Below are positions 12,401-23,200 of a DNA stretch of 64,000 nucleotides, piece by piece. Every line of letters begins with the position of its first letter. Position 1 is the first letter of the stretch. The DNA comes from Daucus carota subsp. sativus (taxonomy: Eukaryota; Streptophyta; Magnoliopsida; Apiales; Apiaceae). The stretch spans positions 6,689,135 to 6,753,134 of the forward strand of contig NC_030385.2 in assembly GCF_001625215.2 (NCBI RefSeq). Direction: 5' to 3'. A program made the position numbers and the translations under genes. The notes under the pieces were generated by a model. The model was not told the DNA's origin and made no database searches. It was given only the letters and a program-made list of their open reading frames with translations.

Positions 12401-14104
12401 ATGCCTACTCTGGTTCCACCACTATACACCGGTAGACGTAGGAGAAAGTGACGGGATTAGCGGCGGAGGAGACGCTGGCTAGAGTTTTGATGGAGGAGAG
12501 GATAGTTGAGTCAGGTTTTAGGATGGTTGAGTGGGAGAGCGTGAGAGGAGTGGAGAGAGATTATATTTTTGCAATTTAATTGTTTGTATGTTTAAAAATA
12601 TATTATATTTGCAAGATTTAGATAAGATAGTATATTTATAAATTTATATTCAAAAATTAGTATATATGTTTGTTAAATTTCCTTGTTTATTTGAAGGGGA
12701 ATATCGGCACCCATGTCCCATCAATATTATTATTATGTTTTGATCAAATCAATATTATTATTATTATTTGAATTTTAAAATATATGTCAAATGATCTAGA
12801 AATGTGTTTCATAAATTCAAATAATTTATATTTTAAATAAAAGGAATAGTTGATTACAACATAATAAATTGACGTTAAAATTACTATTACTTGTCAAGTT
12901 GTCATCATTTTTACATATATGATTTGTCTGGTATGTGTCTATGGAAATGAAGTTTAATTTATTTTAGTTGGCTTTTATTTTTTAATTATAATAAACCTCT
13001 AAAATACACAAAAATTAAATCAATTAAAATAAATTAAATACATAAAATTTAGTGTTTAACATGTTCCGTCTTGTAAACGCATATTTAGCCGTTTAGATTG
13101 TCTCACTGATTAATTACACTTTTCCCCATGCAGCGAGTATCAACTCCAAAAATGATTATCTCGACTACATGATCGATTGGCTGCCTGGAATCGGTAATGT
13201 TCGTTTGCGTGACACTCCATCTATGATTTGGGATCCCGCCTTGCCTGATTACTTCGTCGAGTTTTGCATTCGTGAAATATCCAGGACTCGCAAGGCTTCT
13301 GCCGTGATTCTCAACACTTTTGATGCACTCGAGTCTGATATTATTTACCAAATTTCCAACATGATTGATCTTCATGTCTACCCCATCGGACCCGTTCACA
13401 GCCTTTACAAGTCGGTCATTCCCGATGATGTGGAAACCGGATCTATTCAATCCAATTTGTGGAAAGAAGACTCGACTTGTATTGAGTGGTTGGATTCAAA
13501 ACAAGTCGGGTCGGTGATTTATGTCAACTTCGGTAGCATCACAGTCATGAGCCCGCAACACTTGGAAGAGTTTGCATGGGGACTCGCCAATAGCATGCAC
13601 AATTTTCTATGGATCATCAGACCGGATCTAGTCATGGGTGACTCACCACTTCTCCCTCCGGATTTCATAACCCAGACTAAAGGAAGAGGTTTGCTAGCAA
13701 GCTGGTGTGACCAGCAACAAGTGTTGACCCACTTGTCGATTGGAGGGTTTTTGACTCATTGCGGATGGAACTCGACCCTGGAGAGCTTGTCGGCCGGAGT
13801 GCCGATGATTTGCTGGCCATTTTTTGCTGATCAATTATGCGTCCGTCATTGTGTTTGCAGAATGTGGGAGGTTGGAGTTGAAGTTGAGGAAGACGTGAAG
13901 CGACTAGGAGTGGAAAAGTTGGTGAGGGAGTTGATGGAAGGAAACGGGGGGAAGGAAATGAAGAAGAGGGCTCTGGAGTGGAAAAATAAATGTCAAAGGG
14001 CCATAGCTGGTAAATGCAACGGTTCGTCATGTTTGAATCTGGACAGAATGGTGAATGAAGTCATTTTATCACAGATTGATCGGGAAAAAGGGAGTAGTAG
14101 GTAA
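6490..14104 (+). CDS. UDP-glycosyltransferase, UGT85 family (exons 6490-7021 and 13134-14104)
   Basis: Two exons joined at CAG|GTGCGC (7021/7022) and CATGCAG|CGAG (13133/13134) give 501 codons including the stop, a 500-residue protein. The junction falls inside an Ala codon (residue 178), the usual UGT85 intron site. A GTG lies just before the ATG pair; 6490 is chosen as start. The N-terminal acceptor domain has PAQGH with the catalytic His26 and ISDAIM with the partner Asp131. The C-terminal UDP-sugar domain carries a complete 44-residue PSPG box at residues 368-411 (13703-13834), starting WCDQQQVL and ending FFADQ, with the HCGWNS core. UGT85 enzymes are cytosolic and glucosylate small acceptors such as terpenols, cyanohydrins or cytokinins; the substrate cannot be read here. 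The region after the PSPG box (LCVRHCVCRMWEVG) departs from the common QTNCRY pattern. The reading frame is intact. Confidence 0.9.
7022..8210 (+). other. UGT intron, 5' part
   Basis: Start of the 6112-bp intron, very AT-rich. No coding sequence is recognised. Donor GTGCGC is followed by ordinary intronic sequence; no transposon ends are clear until about 8212. Confidence 0.6.
8212..8600. mobile_element. Foldback/MITE-like element in the UGT intron
   Basis: Left arm (GAGTAAATGATAAAGTGGTGG, then GGTGGTTGGATTTT, then TCTCCGTTAA) returns as a reverse complement at about 8455-8590. A third partial copy of the left arm lies at about 8370-8420. The arms are roughly 140 bp and imperfect. No coding capacity; the superfamily is not determined. 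Confidence 0.7.
8870..9120. repeat. Dispersed repeat, copy 1
   Basis: Contains AAAATACnnnnnTTTGTAAAA runs, TTGCAACCATA and TGCGGGGCCAAT. The same elements appear in inverted orientation at about 26875-27125. The family was not recognised. Confidence 0.5.
9248..10426. mobile_element. Foldback element with roughly 340-bp inverted arms and a unique core
   Basis: The left arm (about 9248-9605; GAAGAGTTAATTATAC, CCGTTAACTTTAACTG) matches the reverse complement of the right arm (about 10095-10426). The core at 9610-10090 is not repeated. Read on the minus strand it looks like a transcript leader followed by an ATG at 9885 and an 84-residue open frame (9631-9885) with no recognised match. The core contains a strong stem-loop (10013-10047). 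Mutator-like or foldback elements that capture sequence look like this; the class is inferred. Confidence 0.7.
10013..10047 (-). other. GC-rich stem-loop in the foldback core
   Basis: GGGGCTTTCCACCGG and CCGATGGAAGCCCC pair around a TAAAAG loop, with one bulge. It stands out from its AT-rich surroundings. It could fold in RNA from either strand. Confidence 0.6.
10437..10655 (-). pseudogene. Coding-like fragment of unknown origin, split by a hAT element
   Basis: Minus-strand open frame of 71 residues (VIFDLVPKNGEFLFRN..., SSSWDNSLYYHTGFGTYKYG...) with GC content well above the surrounding intron. It is cut exactly by the hAT element at 10656-12424. The sequence resumes at 12425-12560 with the same GC-rich look, where another frame gives a Ser/Ala-rich peptide. 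I do not recognise the protein; a BAHD-acyltransferase-like match around SSWDN was considered and is weak. It may be gene sequence captured by the neighbouring foldback element. Confidence 0.4.
10648..10655 (+). repeat. Target-site duplication (left) of the outer hAT
   Basis: TACACCGG, identical to 12425-12432 on the other side of the element. Confidence 0.9.
10656..12424. mobile_element. Outer hAT element with a nested hAT inside
   Basis: Total 1769 bp, of which 913 bp is the inner element. Terminal inverted repeats are CAGTGGCGGAACCAG on the left and, reverse-complemented, TAGTGGTGGAACCAG on the right. The flanks are a perfect 8-bp duplication, TACACCGG, diagnostic of hAT. Minus-strand sequence around 10770-10800 reads VIATVERVFFAMRAIKTYQR, which matches the hAT C-terminal dimerisation region of ZMYM1-like transposases. 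It is decayed, with no long ORF. Confidence 0.9.
11495..12407. mobile_element. Inner non-autonomous hAT element
   Basis: A 913-bp element with inverted ends TAGGTCCGTAAACGGATCGG and, from the right, TAGGCATGTAAATGGATCGG. It is flanked by a perfect 8-bp duplication CTCTGGTT (11487-11494 and 12408-12415), which is part of the outer element's end. Subterminal regions are crowded with GGATCGGAT motifs, probable transposase-binding repeats. It is AT-rich inside, with no coding capacity. Confidence 0.93.
12560..13133 (+). other. UGT intron, 3' part
   Basis: AT-rich, with no recognised element. It ends in a pyrimidine-rich tract and the CATGCAG acceptor at 13127-13133. Confidence 0.6.
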
Positions 14105-14300
14105 GGTAGATGGATATCTTTACTCGTCGTGCTTGTTGATTGAAATGGATTTATTGTTTTGTTCAATGCTTTACATGCAAATTCAGTTTGAAATAGGTGC
14201 AAGTCTCTTTACAAAAATAATTGATTTTGCGAATCTCAGTTCACAGACCGCGAATTCCAATTACCAAATCACGTCTTTCCCCTGTATAATTTGATTGAAA

Positions 14301-14306
14301 AATAAA
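14301..14306 (+). terminator. Candidate polyadenylation signal of the UGT gene
   Basis: AATAAA about 200 bp after the stop at 14104. Confidence 0.4.
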
Positions 14307-14309
14307 ACA

Positions 14310-14900
14310 CATATATTCTTAAATAATAATTATAAAATTGAAAAATACAAACAAATTTAAATTATTTTAATGATATGGGATGAGGATATAACAGAAAAAA
14401 ATTCAATTCGAAGATGAGAACTGAATATTGAAGCGAAGGACCATTGGTTGTTCGAGTTGTCAAGTTTAAAGCCCACATAATTATCGATGTTAAAAAAGGA
14501 AAGTCCTAACACTGCCCAGATTATAAGACATTTCAAGCAAATAGTTGCTCCAGCAATGGTCGGTGAAATGGTGGAATTTATTGATTTTTAATATAAATGA
14601 CAACTAGCACCTCAGTTCGCCCAAAAAATCTATGCAACTTATATATGTTTGCAATATAGACACTTAGAATGTTTTTATCTCAAGTCTACCTCTCAATATA
14701 TATGCATTTTAGCTTGCACTTTTTTTTGTTCTAGTCGATGTGCGATCACAAGTCACAAAAAAAGTTTTATTCGTTATTTATATTATTCTGATTAATTAAT
14801 ATTAATGATATAGAATATATTAAGAGTCTGATTATCAAAATTATCTTAACTCAATATATTTAATATTAATAATTAAATAATTAATATAAATGTATAAACT
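14310..14900. other. Intergenic spacer
   Basis: AT-rich; no gene, RNA or clear transposon end seen. Confidence 0.5.
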
Positions 14901-15229
14901 TGTAATAGAAAAAAGATATTGAAGTTTTTACTAGCATTAGGCCACACAAGCATTCCACTTATATTAGTAGTTGTAAACAACACTAATACAAGTTACTACA
15001 TAAACTCTTTAACTTTGTTTTACAATATCAATGTGGGACAAAATCCAAATAACCCATTTCAACCAAGCAACTTTACCTTAATATATTAATGGATTTTGTT
15101 AAGAACATGTCTCAGATCCTAATAAGAAGGTTTAAATTTTCATGACAAGGAAAAACCTCCAACTGATAGTTTCCGAAAATTACATCAAGAACATATATAA
15201 AATATGACTCACACTTTCCATTTCTAACA
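14900..15229 (-). mobile_element. Partial 3' LTR of a second copia element
   Basis: On the minus strand TGTTAGAAATGG begins at 15229, right after a purine stretch CATGGGGTAT that can serve as polypurine tract. The LTR runs toward lower coordinates; its far end is not certain. It lies about 540 bp beyond the RNase H reading frame, as expected for a copia 3' end. Confidence 0.5.
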
Positions 15230-15770
15230 ATACCCCATGAATCCATAATAGAATTGCATATCAGATTTCATCATGACTTATTTTTAAGAGTCGGTACCCT
15301 TCCGTGTTTGCACCCTCCTAAGTCCTCTACTTCGATGGCTATTGGATATAGATGGAATGTTTCACCTTGAATCTTTATCCATTGGGTGTAACCACACCTT
15401 CATAGATGACCACACGTCAAAGGCTATGGTTCCAATATACGGCTTTGAGACATTAATGATCTTGTCTCGATCATGTTCGTCAAACAACTTCAAGTAATAA
15501 CCCTTTTTTTCTAATTGCGACCTCACAATTACATTCGCTTAGCTGGGCATCTCCAGAGATGTACTACTACCATCTCGTCTAGTAACTTGGCTCCATTTAG
15601 AATTTTAAAAAACTCTTGCTATACTAGCAGTAGTGTTAGTAACTTTTAGATTTACCGGGGATAGACTCAGATACATCAATATCTAAATTTATAGTTAAAG
15701 GTACTACCGATTAATCCTTACAGCCTGTTATTATCACATTGAATACACTTCGAGGGATCTCCTCTCAGAA

Positions 15771-16303
15771 TTATTGGGTTCCCGCTGTAGGTGAATCATG
15801 ATGGATTATCAGTCCCATCCCTAAACTTGACTTAAGGACAACAACATGCTCAAGTCCTTTAGTCATTGGATCGGCTATGTTATCTTGAGTTCCAATTAAG
15901 TCAATAGCTATAGTCCGATTAAAAACCAAACCCCTTATAGACTTAAGTCTAACTTGGACGTGTCTCTTTGTTTTAGCATTATACTTGGCACCTCTGATCT
16001 TGTATATAGTTGTACGACTATCATAATGAACAGAATTTCTCGATAACGGACGACTTACTACGGGTAATACAGACATAAGTCTGTAACCATTCACCCTCCA
16101 TCCCCGTGGCATCCAATGCACAAAATCAGCCTCAAACGTATACCGAGTTACTATGTTCTGTCTAGATAACTTCCGACATACTGCGCCACCCGCAAGGGTA
16201 AACAGATATCCAGTCACTCCGTTGGAACTAGACTTCTTAGATATCCAACTTGCATCACTATATCCTCAAGCACACCATGATATCTCTTGTAATGTAATCC
16301 AAG
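15771..16303 (-). pseudogene. Copia RNase H fragment
   Basis: C-terminal end of a copia polyprotein. The frame reads GYSDASWISK (with one lost base near 16270), then TGYLFTLAGGAV, then HYDSRTTIYK, then DNIADPMTKGLEH, then the stop at 15771. These match the conserved D-x-SW, GYxFxLGGxAxSW, DSxxAI and DNxADPxTKxL motifs of plant copia RNase H. The upstream reverse transcriptase is missing because a Ty3 LTR begins exactly at 16304. Several conserved residues are altered, for example AxFVH where AESEY is usual. Confidence 0.8.
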
Positions 16304-17084
16304 TGTTATGGCCAAATATCAACTCGGCAGATGATTGCGTCCTCGCCTTAATCAACGGGAGGGACCGATCTCTGGGATCGTCCTCGCCCACTTCATGGTC
16401 CTTGCCATCTATAGGGCCTAGAAAGTGAGGCCCAGCAGCAGATGGATCCGAGTCAACAGAAGGGTCCTCACCCAATATGGACCTTCGTCCTAGGCATGTG
16501 TCAAGCCCCGCGGCCCAATGACTGGCGGCCCAGGTCTTGAGGAAGTCCTCGCCCTTCCTCACCCAGTATGGAAGGGACCAGATACGCCTGGTTCTCAAGC
16601 CTAATTATTATTGTTTTATCTTGGGCCCAGGCCCACCATCAGCCTCGCCCTAAGAGAGGACGGAGGGCTAGCCTATACAGTTGAGTCTGAGGAGGTCCAC
16701 GTGGCCTAGTGCTAGTCAGCCCACCTAGTTCCATGCTCCTCGGAGGAGGCTGGGCTCTAGAAGCCAATATTCGTCTAATCTAAGGCGGTGGCCCATCGCT
16801 GGAACCAAGGAATGAGAAACCTATTCTGATTAGGTTACTTGTTCCCCAAGAACTACGTCTGGCTTGATCCCTATAAATAGGGTACGTAGGCACATCGTTT
16901 GGGGATAAGTCACAACCCTTGCAAGAGCGAATACTCCTTCGATCTTGTGAGAAACCCTGATTCCCCGAACGATCTCAGCCAAACCTAAAATCACCACCCA
17001 TACTCCGTCGTCCGCCATCATCGTCCACCACAAGTTCTAGCAACCCTCCCCGAATCTTGTTATCACCAGATTCCTCCGTTAACA
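16304..17084 (+). mobile_element. 5' LTR of a Ty3/gypsy (Tat-like) element
   Basis: 781 bp from TGTTATGGCC to GTTAACA. It contains TATAAATA at 16872-16879 and is more GC-rich than its surroundings. The presumed primer site ATTGGTGCTAGAAGG starts at 17085, a form common in dicot Tat elements. It is inserted in the copia RNase H region; the left flank is CCAAG. The second LTR was not found. Confidence 0.85.
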
Positions 17085-17128
17085 ATTGGTGCTAGAAGGA
17101 GGGGCTTTTGACATCTATTGGAGGAAGG

Positions 17129-18435
17129 ATGTCGCAGGAGATGAAGAACGACGCTATGGATGAGAGCCAGAAGGATAAGGTAGATCCGACCGTCATTGAG
17201 ATTACCGATGTACCGCTACCGCCACCGTCGGACAATCACCAATCCCTACTCGATACCCGTCTGACGACCATACAGGCACCCATCATGATGTCCAACACTC
17301 AAATCTTTGATACCTTCTCCGCCTTCACCAACACCATGAAAGTTGTCTCCGCCCGCATGGACTCCAGTTGCCAAGAGACACCGGGAAGCCACTGGAACAG
17401 AATCGTCGTCACTACTCTGGAGAAGATAGGTTCAAAGGAAGATCCTCCCATGGAACGCATCGCCAGGGAAAAGAACCTATAACGGAACCACCTGAATCAC
17501 ACAAGAAGGCTCATGACAGGTTCCGCACTATAACACCCCAGAATTTGCATTATGACACACCTCGGACACAACACCCTCCTGGAGGAGGGAGACAACCAAA
17601 AATCGTAATCTCCCAGTACCTTGACAAGTCCCTGACGGAAGAGCAGCGTTGCGAGGCTGACAGAAAGCACGAAGAGGATTTTGCCCGTGATGTCCGCAAC
17701 ATCAGGAGACAACACCGACACACCACTGTGAAAACCGAAGCCAGGGACCATGCTCCACCTCCAGTCGAAAGTAGTAAAAAGATACTTGGAACCTCTGCTG
17801 AGAAAGGACGCTCTTCTAGGAGCAGAGATACCAGCGAGGGAAAACAGTTGGTAGTCTATCAGGGAAAGAGAAAGCCAGTTTATTCGGAGAAAACCTATGC
17901 AGGAAGTACCAATAGACAGATTCGCCCTTTATCGTCTCCCAGGCGTCGAGACTATCGTCAGAACTCCTCTCAGGACCATCGCTTGGGTTATCACAAAGAC
18001 TCAACTCAGGACTATCATCGGAGCTATCGACGTCCCTCGCCCCAATACTATCGTCGCCCAAGGACACCTCCGATTTAGCGTAGTTCAACATCTCAATCTG
18101 AAAGGCGTTCAACTCCCATCGATAGCCGAGGTCCTCCTCCACAAGGAAACCTTCATCCTCCGCAAGGAAACCTTCCTCCTCCTCCGCAAGGAAACCTTCC
18201 TCCTCCACAAGGAAACCTTCCTCCTCCCACGCAAGGTAACCTTCCTCCTCCACAAGGAAACCTTCCGCCTCCTCAAGATAACCCAGTAATGATTCCAGGA
18301 CTAGATGGCATATCTGTCGACGCTTTGAAGGGATTGTTGGTAAAATTTGGTGTGCAAGGACAGACGGTCCCGGAGGAAACAACCTCTCCCTTCTCCACCG
18401 TAGTACGACAATCTCCCCTACCGGCAACCTTCTGA
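17129..18435 (+). pseudogene. Ty3/Tat gag N-terminal region, with PPPQGNL repeats
   Basis: The gag starts at ATG 17129 (MSQEMKNDAMD...). A frame change near 17370-17480 joins the first 118 residues to a second frame (17368-18078) rich in Arg, His and Ser, ending at a TAG at 18076. The next part encodes about seven copies of QGNLPPP (18120-18285), then PGLDGISVDALKGLLVKFG and a stop near 18435. Tat gag proteins have a similar disordered N-terminal arm. The reading frame is broken at least three times, so no complete protein is possible. Confidence 0.75.
18120..18285 (+). repeat. Tandem CCTCCnCAAGGAAACCTT repeat in gag
   Basis: About seven units of 18-24 bp, encoding (P)PPQGNL in frame. Units differ by codon-size insertions (CCT), as expected for a minisatellite inside a coding region. 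Confidence 0.85.
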
Positions 18436-19298
18436 GGCACAGGAGATCTAAGGTATAATGGAACGACCGACCCGGCAGAGTACATTGGGTGCTTTACAAC
18501 GGAGATGGAACTACACCAAGTATCTGATCTGACCAAGTGCCGAATTTTGGCTTCAACTTTGAGAGGACCCCCACCAATGGTTTCAGAAGATCGGACCAGG
18601 TACATCGGGTCATGGGAGCAAATGCGTAGGATGTTCCTTACTCAGTTTCAATCATCAATCCATTATGCCCCGCCTGTGACCACTTTAGCCAACATCAGAC
18701 AGAAGGAAGGAGAGACGATTCAGGCCTATTTCTGAAGGTTCAACGCTGAAGTACTACAGGTGAAAGGAGCAACTGACGAGACCGTCAAGAATTTCTTGAT
18801 AGCAGGAGTCAGGGTAGGCACTAATTTTTGGAAAGCACTTCAAAGGAAAGAACCACCAACGTTAGCAGCTTATATCTCTTAGCGGAGCCCTACAAGAGAG
18901 AAGAAGAGGCTTTAGCAAGTATTACCAGGCATGACGCTAGTTCATCAAGGTCATCTAGGCAAAGGAAGAGGGACAGGACACCTAGTCCCAGGAAAGAGAA
19001 AAAGAATACGGTCAACGCCCTTGATGTCAGGCCTGTCTCGGAAGAGCGGAACAGTCCACCAAGCCAACCTAGCCCCATACGAAGAAGGTCAAATATCGAT
19101 CACTATACTCCCTTAGTTGCATCTATTGAACATATATTCGAGGCGAACAAAAAGACAGTAATCTTCAAGAAACCAAACCCACTGACCTCTACTCAAGTCA
19201 AGGATAAGAAGAAGTTTTGTGCCTACCACGAATCGCATGGTCATGATACCCACGAGTATCGCCAACTTAAGGAAGAGATTGAACAATTAGAGAGGTGA
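18436..19298 (+). pseudogene. Ty3/Tat gag capsid domain
   Basis: Retrotransposon gag domain in one frame with in-frame stops. Recognisable stretches are YNGTTDPAEYIGCF near 18453-18495, then CRILASTLRGPPPM, then FLTQFQSS, then LANIRQKEGETIQAYF ending in TGA at 18733, then RFNAEVLQVKGATDE and the Arg/Ser-rich segment to 19298. A zinc-knuckle-like KKFCAYHESHGHDTHEY occurs near 19207, which is typical for Tat elements. Confidence 0.75.
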
Positions 19299-19422
19299 GA
19301 AAGCATAAGGATACTCCCATCATCACTTTGGTACCCGAAACCGAGTCTGAAGTACCTGCGTCAAGTGAACCCCGAGAACAGCCAAAGAAGGTAGCATTCA
19401 TACGATCTTTGGAGGTCCACAT

Positions 19423-20217
19423 GTGGGAGGAGACAGCAGAAGTGCCATGGATAGGTATGCGAGGGAAGCCAGACAACCCTCTCTCACTAATGTCTTTCGC
19501 CTTTCGAAGAGACCACCTAAGTTGTTCAAGGGAGAAGATACTCAGATCATATTTTCGGAGGAAGATGCTCGGTGGGTCCATTACCCCCACGCCGATGCTC
19601 TGGTCGTAAATGTAAGGATTGGATCAAGAAACGTGCATAGAGTGTTCGTAGACAATGGTAGCTCAGTGAACCTGTTATATTATTCTACCTTGCAGAAGAT
19701 GGGTCTGTTAGACAAAGATATGACTCGAAAGACAACTTACCTGTACGGATTCACCGGCGACGCCGTCAGAGTTAAAGGGACTATCAAGCTTCCGGTGACA
19801 CTCGGCGAGGATCCGGTCTCTGCTACTCAGGTGGCTGAGTTTATAATCGTAGAAGCCCCAGCCTACTATAATGCCTTGATTGGGAGACCTATTTTAAAAG
19901 ACATGAGAGTTGTAACCTCCATATATCATCTGTCCATGAAGTTCCCAACTCCCACGGGGGTAGACTGTGTAAAAGGTTGTCAATATGATTCTAGGGACTG
20001 TTATAACTGTACCATAAAGACAGCCTCGAAGTTCAAAACTGATATTGACCGAGACGAAGAGATGCTCGATTTCAGTGAAGAGAATGCGGAAGAAACAAAA
20101 AGATCCTTCAGACCACTCAGGTTCACCAAAGCTTCCACCAATTTGATCTATACGGTAAAGTTCCCGGACGAAAAGAACCCACAACATATGAATCAAATTT
20201 TCTTTGAAATTTCATAA
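19423..20217 (+). pseudogene. Ty3/Tat protease region, end of element
   Basis: A 264-codon frame. It contains the aspartic-protease core VFVDNGSSVNLLYYSTL, where Tat elements have DxGSS, and later ALIGRPIL, the flap region pattern. After KASTNLIYTVKF the frame ends at TAA (20215). Reverse transcriptase, RNase H, integrase and the 3' LTR are all absent, so the element is cut off here and abuts decayed copia sequence. The frame overlaps the end of the gag frame, as frames shift between the two. Confidence 0.8.
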
Positions 20218-23200
20218 TAGTCTCTTAATTTTCCACGACCTTAATTGTCTAGTATGCTTGTGAATTCATTAATATGCATATATTGATGATATGACTTTAG
20301 GAGACAAGTACTCTATACTTATTTATGCCTAGTTTGGTTGATTATAATATTATTGCTTAATCTTAACATGATTGCGTGTCTATTTATTGATTGATGTGAT
20401 ATTAAAATGTTCTTTTTATATATGATGAACATCTCTCATGTGCATATATTATATTCCCAGTGATCATATTTTATATGCTTTTAATTAGTTACGTTGAATG
20501 TTCAGAGTTCTATTAAGTTACCCCCAATTATATGTGAACTTTATATAAATCATGGTGATTCAATCTTTTACTCTTGAAGATATATATGCTTAGTTATTAA
20601 TGTACAAAATGTGGTGATTCTTAACTTGTGATCTCTTAAATTATTTTATATATGACAAATATATAGGATATAAGGAAAATTTAGATTATGCATTTGTGAT
20701 CAATTTAATTTAATAATGAATAAAAAATATGAGTTATTAGTGACTCTCTAATCTAAAAATTGTAAGTGGTTAGTAGATAATAAGTCATTGTATGTGACCT
20801 TTTAATCCGAAGTCGTCTCCCTCAAGTCATTAGTTACTTTAATATGAGTTTGAATTATACTAAACTCAATAATTATAATAAGCTGCAAACGGATTAGTGG
20901 AATAACTAATATTTGTATGAGTGAGACAAAAGATTTCAATACCTCTTATTTTAGATAAATCATGTGCGACCTTGTATCTAGTTATTGTCAATGAATTCAC
21001 GATTAATATATGCTACCAAAGTCCTTGCATACTTTTGGTCTGAGTAAAATGTTTTAGATACGTACTTTTGGATTTACGTAAATTATTTCTAAGTCTTTTG
21101 GATATGATAATTATCTGAATTTTAGTAAACTGTTTTGGACCCTTTTGGAATTTGATGAAATATTTCGGATCTATGTTCTCGACTTTCTTGGAATATGACT
21201 ATTTGTCTATATTTCATCATCAAATCTATGAGGTCATCTAAAATTTTGAGATAGTCAAAATACATGTATTATGATTTGGAGGTGATAACTAGTGCATGCA
21301 CATATTATTTCTTTTATATTAAGTTGTCTTGCTCACATGTTTGAATATGTTATGTATTGTGCATGCTCCTAATAACTGATATTTTGAAATCTCCCTATGA
21401 TATTTTTGGTAAATGATAGAATTTCAATATCACTACGTGACTTTAAACTTTTAGTTTGTTTACAATTAGTATTTGTGAATGAGATTCTTATCTACTTGAG
21501 CTAAATGATGAAGGTATTATCGTCAACACCTATTTGACGTAGTTTTTAATGGATTGCTTGTAAATAATTGTAACCAGAAGTTGCACATAACAACAGAAGT
21601 TGTCTCTATAAAAAAATCATTTATTTTTCATCACACATTTCTGAAGGATGAAGGATGTCAATAGTAAAATTTGATATATTTAAACACTTGATCACATTCC
21701 AGACGAAAGATATATTAGCATAATATTCAAATTATGAGTTTATCCGAAATGATATAATATCCCTGAAGGATGGATCTATATAATGAATAATATGATGTTT
21801 AGATTTAATTGAATAAATATATATAACAGTATCCCGAAGTTATAATGTTATGAAATTGGGTTGTTAAAATCATGAGCTGATATTGTGACTAGTTGTAGTT
21901 TATTGAATTATGGATATAAAGATTATGTATTGCGACAAATGACACCCCTCCATTCCTTAGAATAAATAAGACAATATTAGAAAATCAAAGACCGTGTCTG
22001 TAGCAATGGTCTGATATTACAAACAGTTTTTGATCGTATTCCTACCTTGTGTATTAAAAAATATTTCCCCTGAATGAGATAAAGATGTCCGATATCAATA
22101 CCAAATTCTAATATGAGTCATTCAAAGGGGGAGTATTATATAGAATGTCTCATTATATATTCTTCTAAATGTAAGGCTCCCGAAGAGCTTGTATAAGGCT
22201 CCCGAAGAGCATGTATAATGCACCTGAAGAGCATGTATAATGCACCTGAAGAGCATGTATATTTTATCATAAATATTTTACTCTGGAAGAGTATGTATAT
22301 TATATATGTAACTATACTCTCCCAAACAATTGAAGTATATTTTATATAAAATTACTAATAATAATTTTGAAGTAAACCAGAAGTTTACTGATAACTTTAT
22401 AATCGGGCATGACCAATTAAGCCATCTGTTAATGAAGATGCGAATAGTAATTGAAATTTATATATGAACTTTTGTTGAAGAACCTGCAGATTCTTCTCAG
22501 TGATACATATGTTATTTGCTTGTAAGGCATAATTAATCACCAGTAAAGTAATAATTGTGATTTATCATCTTTGAAAATGAATTAATGAAGACATGACATG
22601 AGATAAAAATCTCTCACTATAGTATAATGAGATATTTTATGAAAAATATGATTATATATCAAGTTATTATAACCTCGCCACATTAAGTATGTGAGATTCA
22701 TTATTTAGAGTATGTGCTTATATAATGCTGGTGAATCTCAAAATGAGTATTATCTTATCCATGAAAATTGTTGAGTATTTTGTATCATTAATTTATTGAT
22801 TCGCATCATATACAAATTTTCATAATTTCTCCCGTTATATACAAATTATTTGGTCATCATAATTTCTCCACCACGATAGTAATATCGATTCTACAATTGA
22901 ATATATGTTACATATGAGTGCATTTATTTATGACTTGATTTAACGAGTTTGTTATCCTGAAATCAGGGGGAGAAAATAAATAGCTGGTGAATATTTTAAG
23001 AATGAATTATCATTGCCTCATCTTGATCCTCAAAATGACAAATATGAACCATAAGTTCATAAGATGATTCATTCATATATCTGATGACTAGAAATAGTGA
23101 CTATGTCACAAACACCGGCTACATATGCTCCATTGATATTAATATTACAGAAGGACAACCTCAAAATACTACTATGTCTAAAGAACGCCTGAAGCGTGAT

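Noticed and set aside
13103-13450. 115-codon minus-strand frame
   Set aside because: Also a shadow of the UGT85 second exon.
13677-14030. 117-codon minus-strand frame
   Set aside because: Shadow of the UGT85 second exon, which is a full match in the other strand.
17816-18427. 203-codon minus-strand frame rich in Glu/Gly (EEEGFLVEE repeats)
   Set aside because: It is the complement of the QGNLPPP minisatellite in the Ty3 gag; the repeat makes both strands open.
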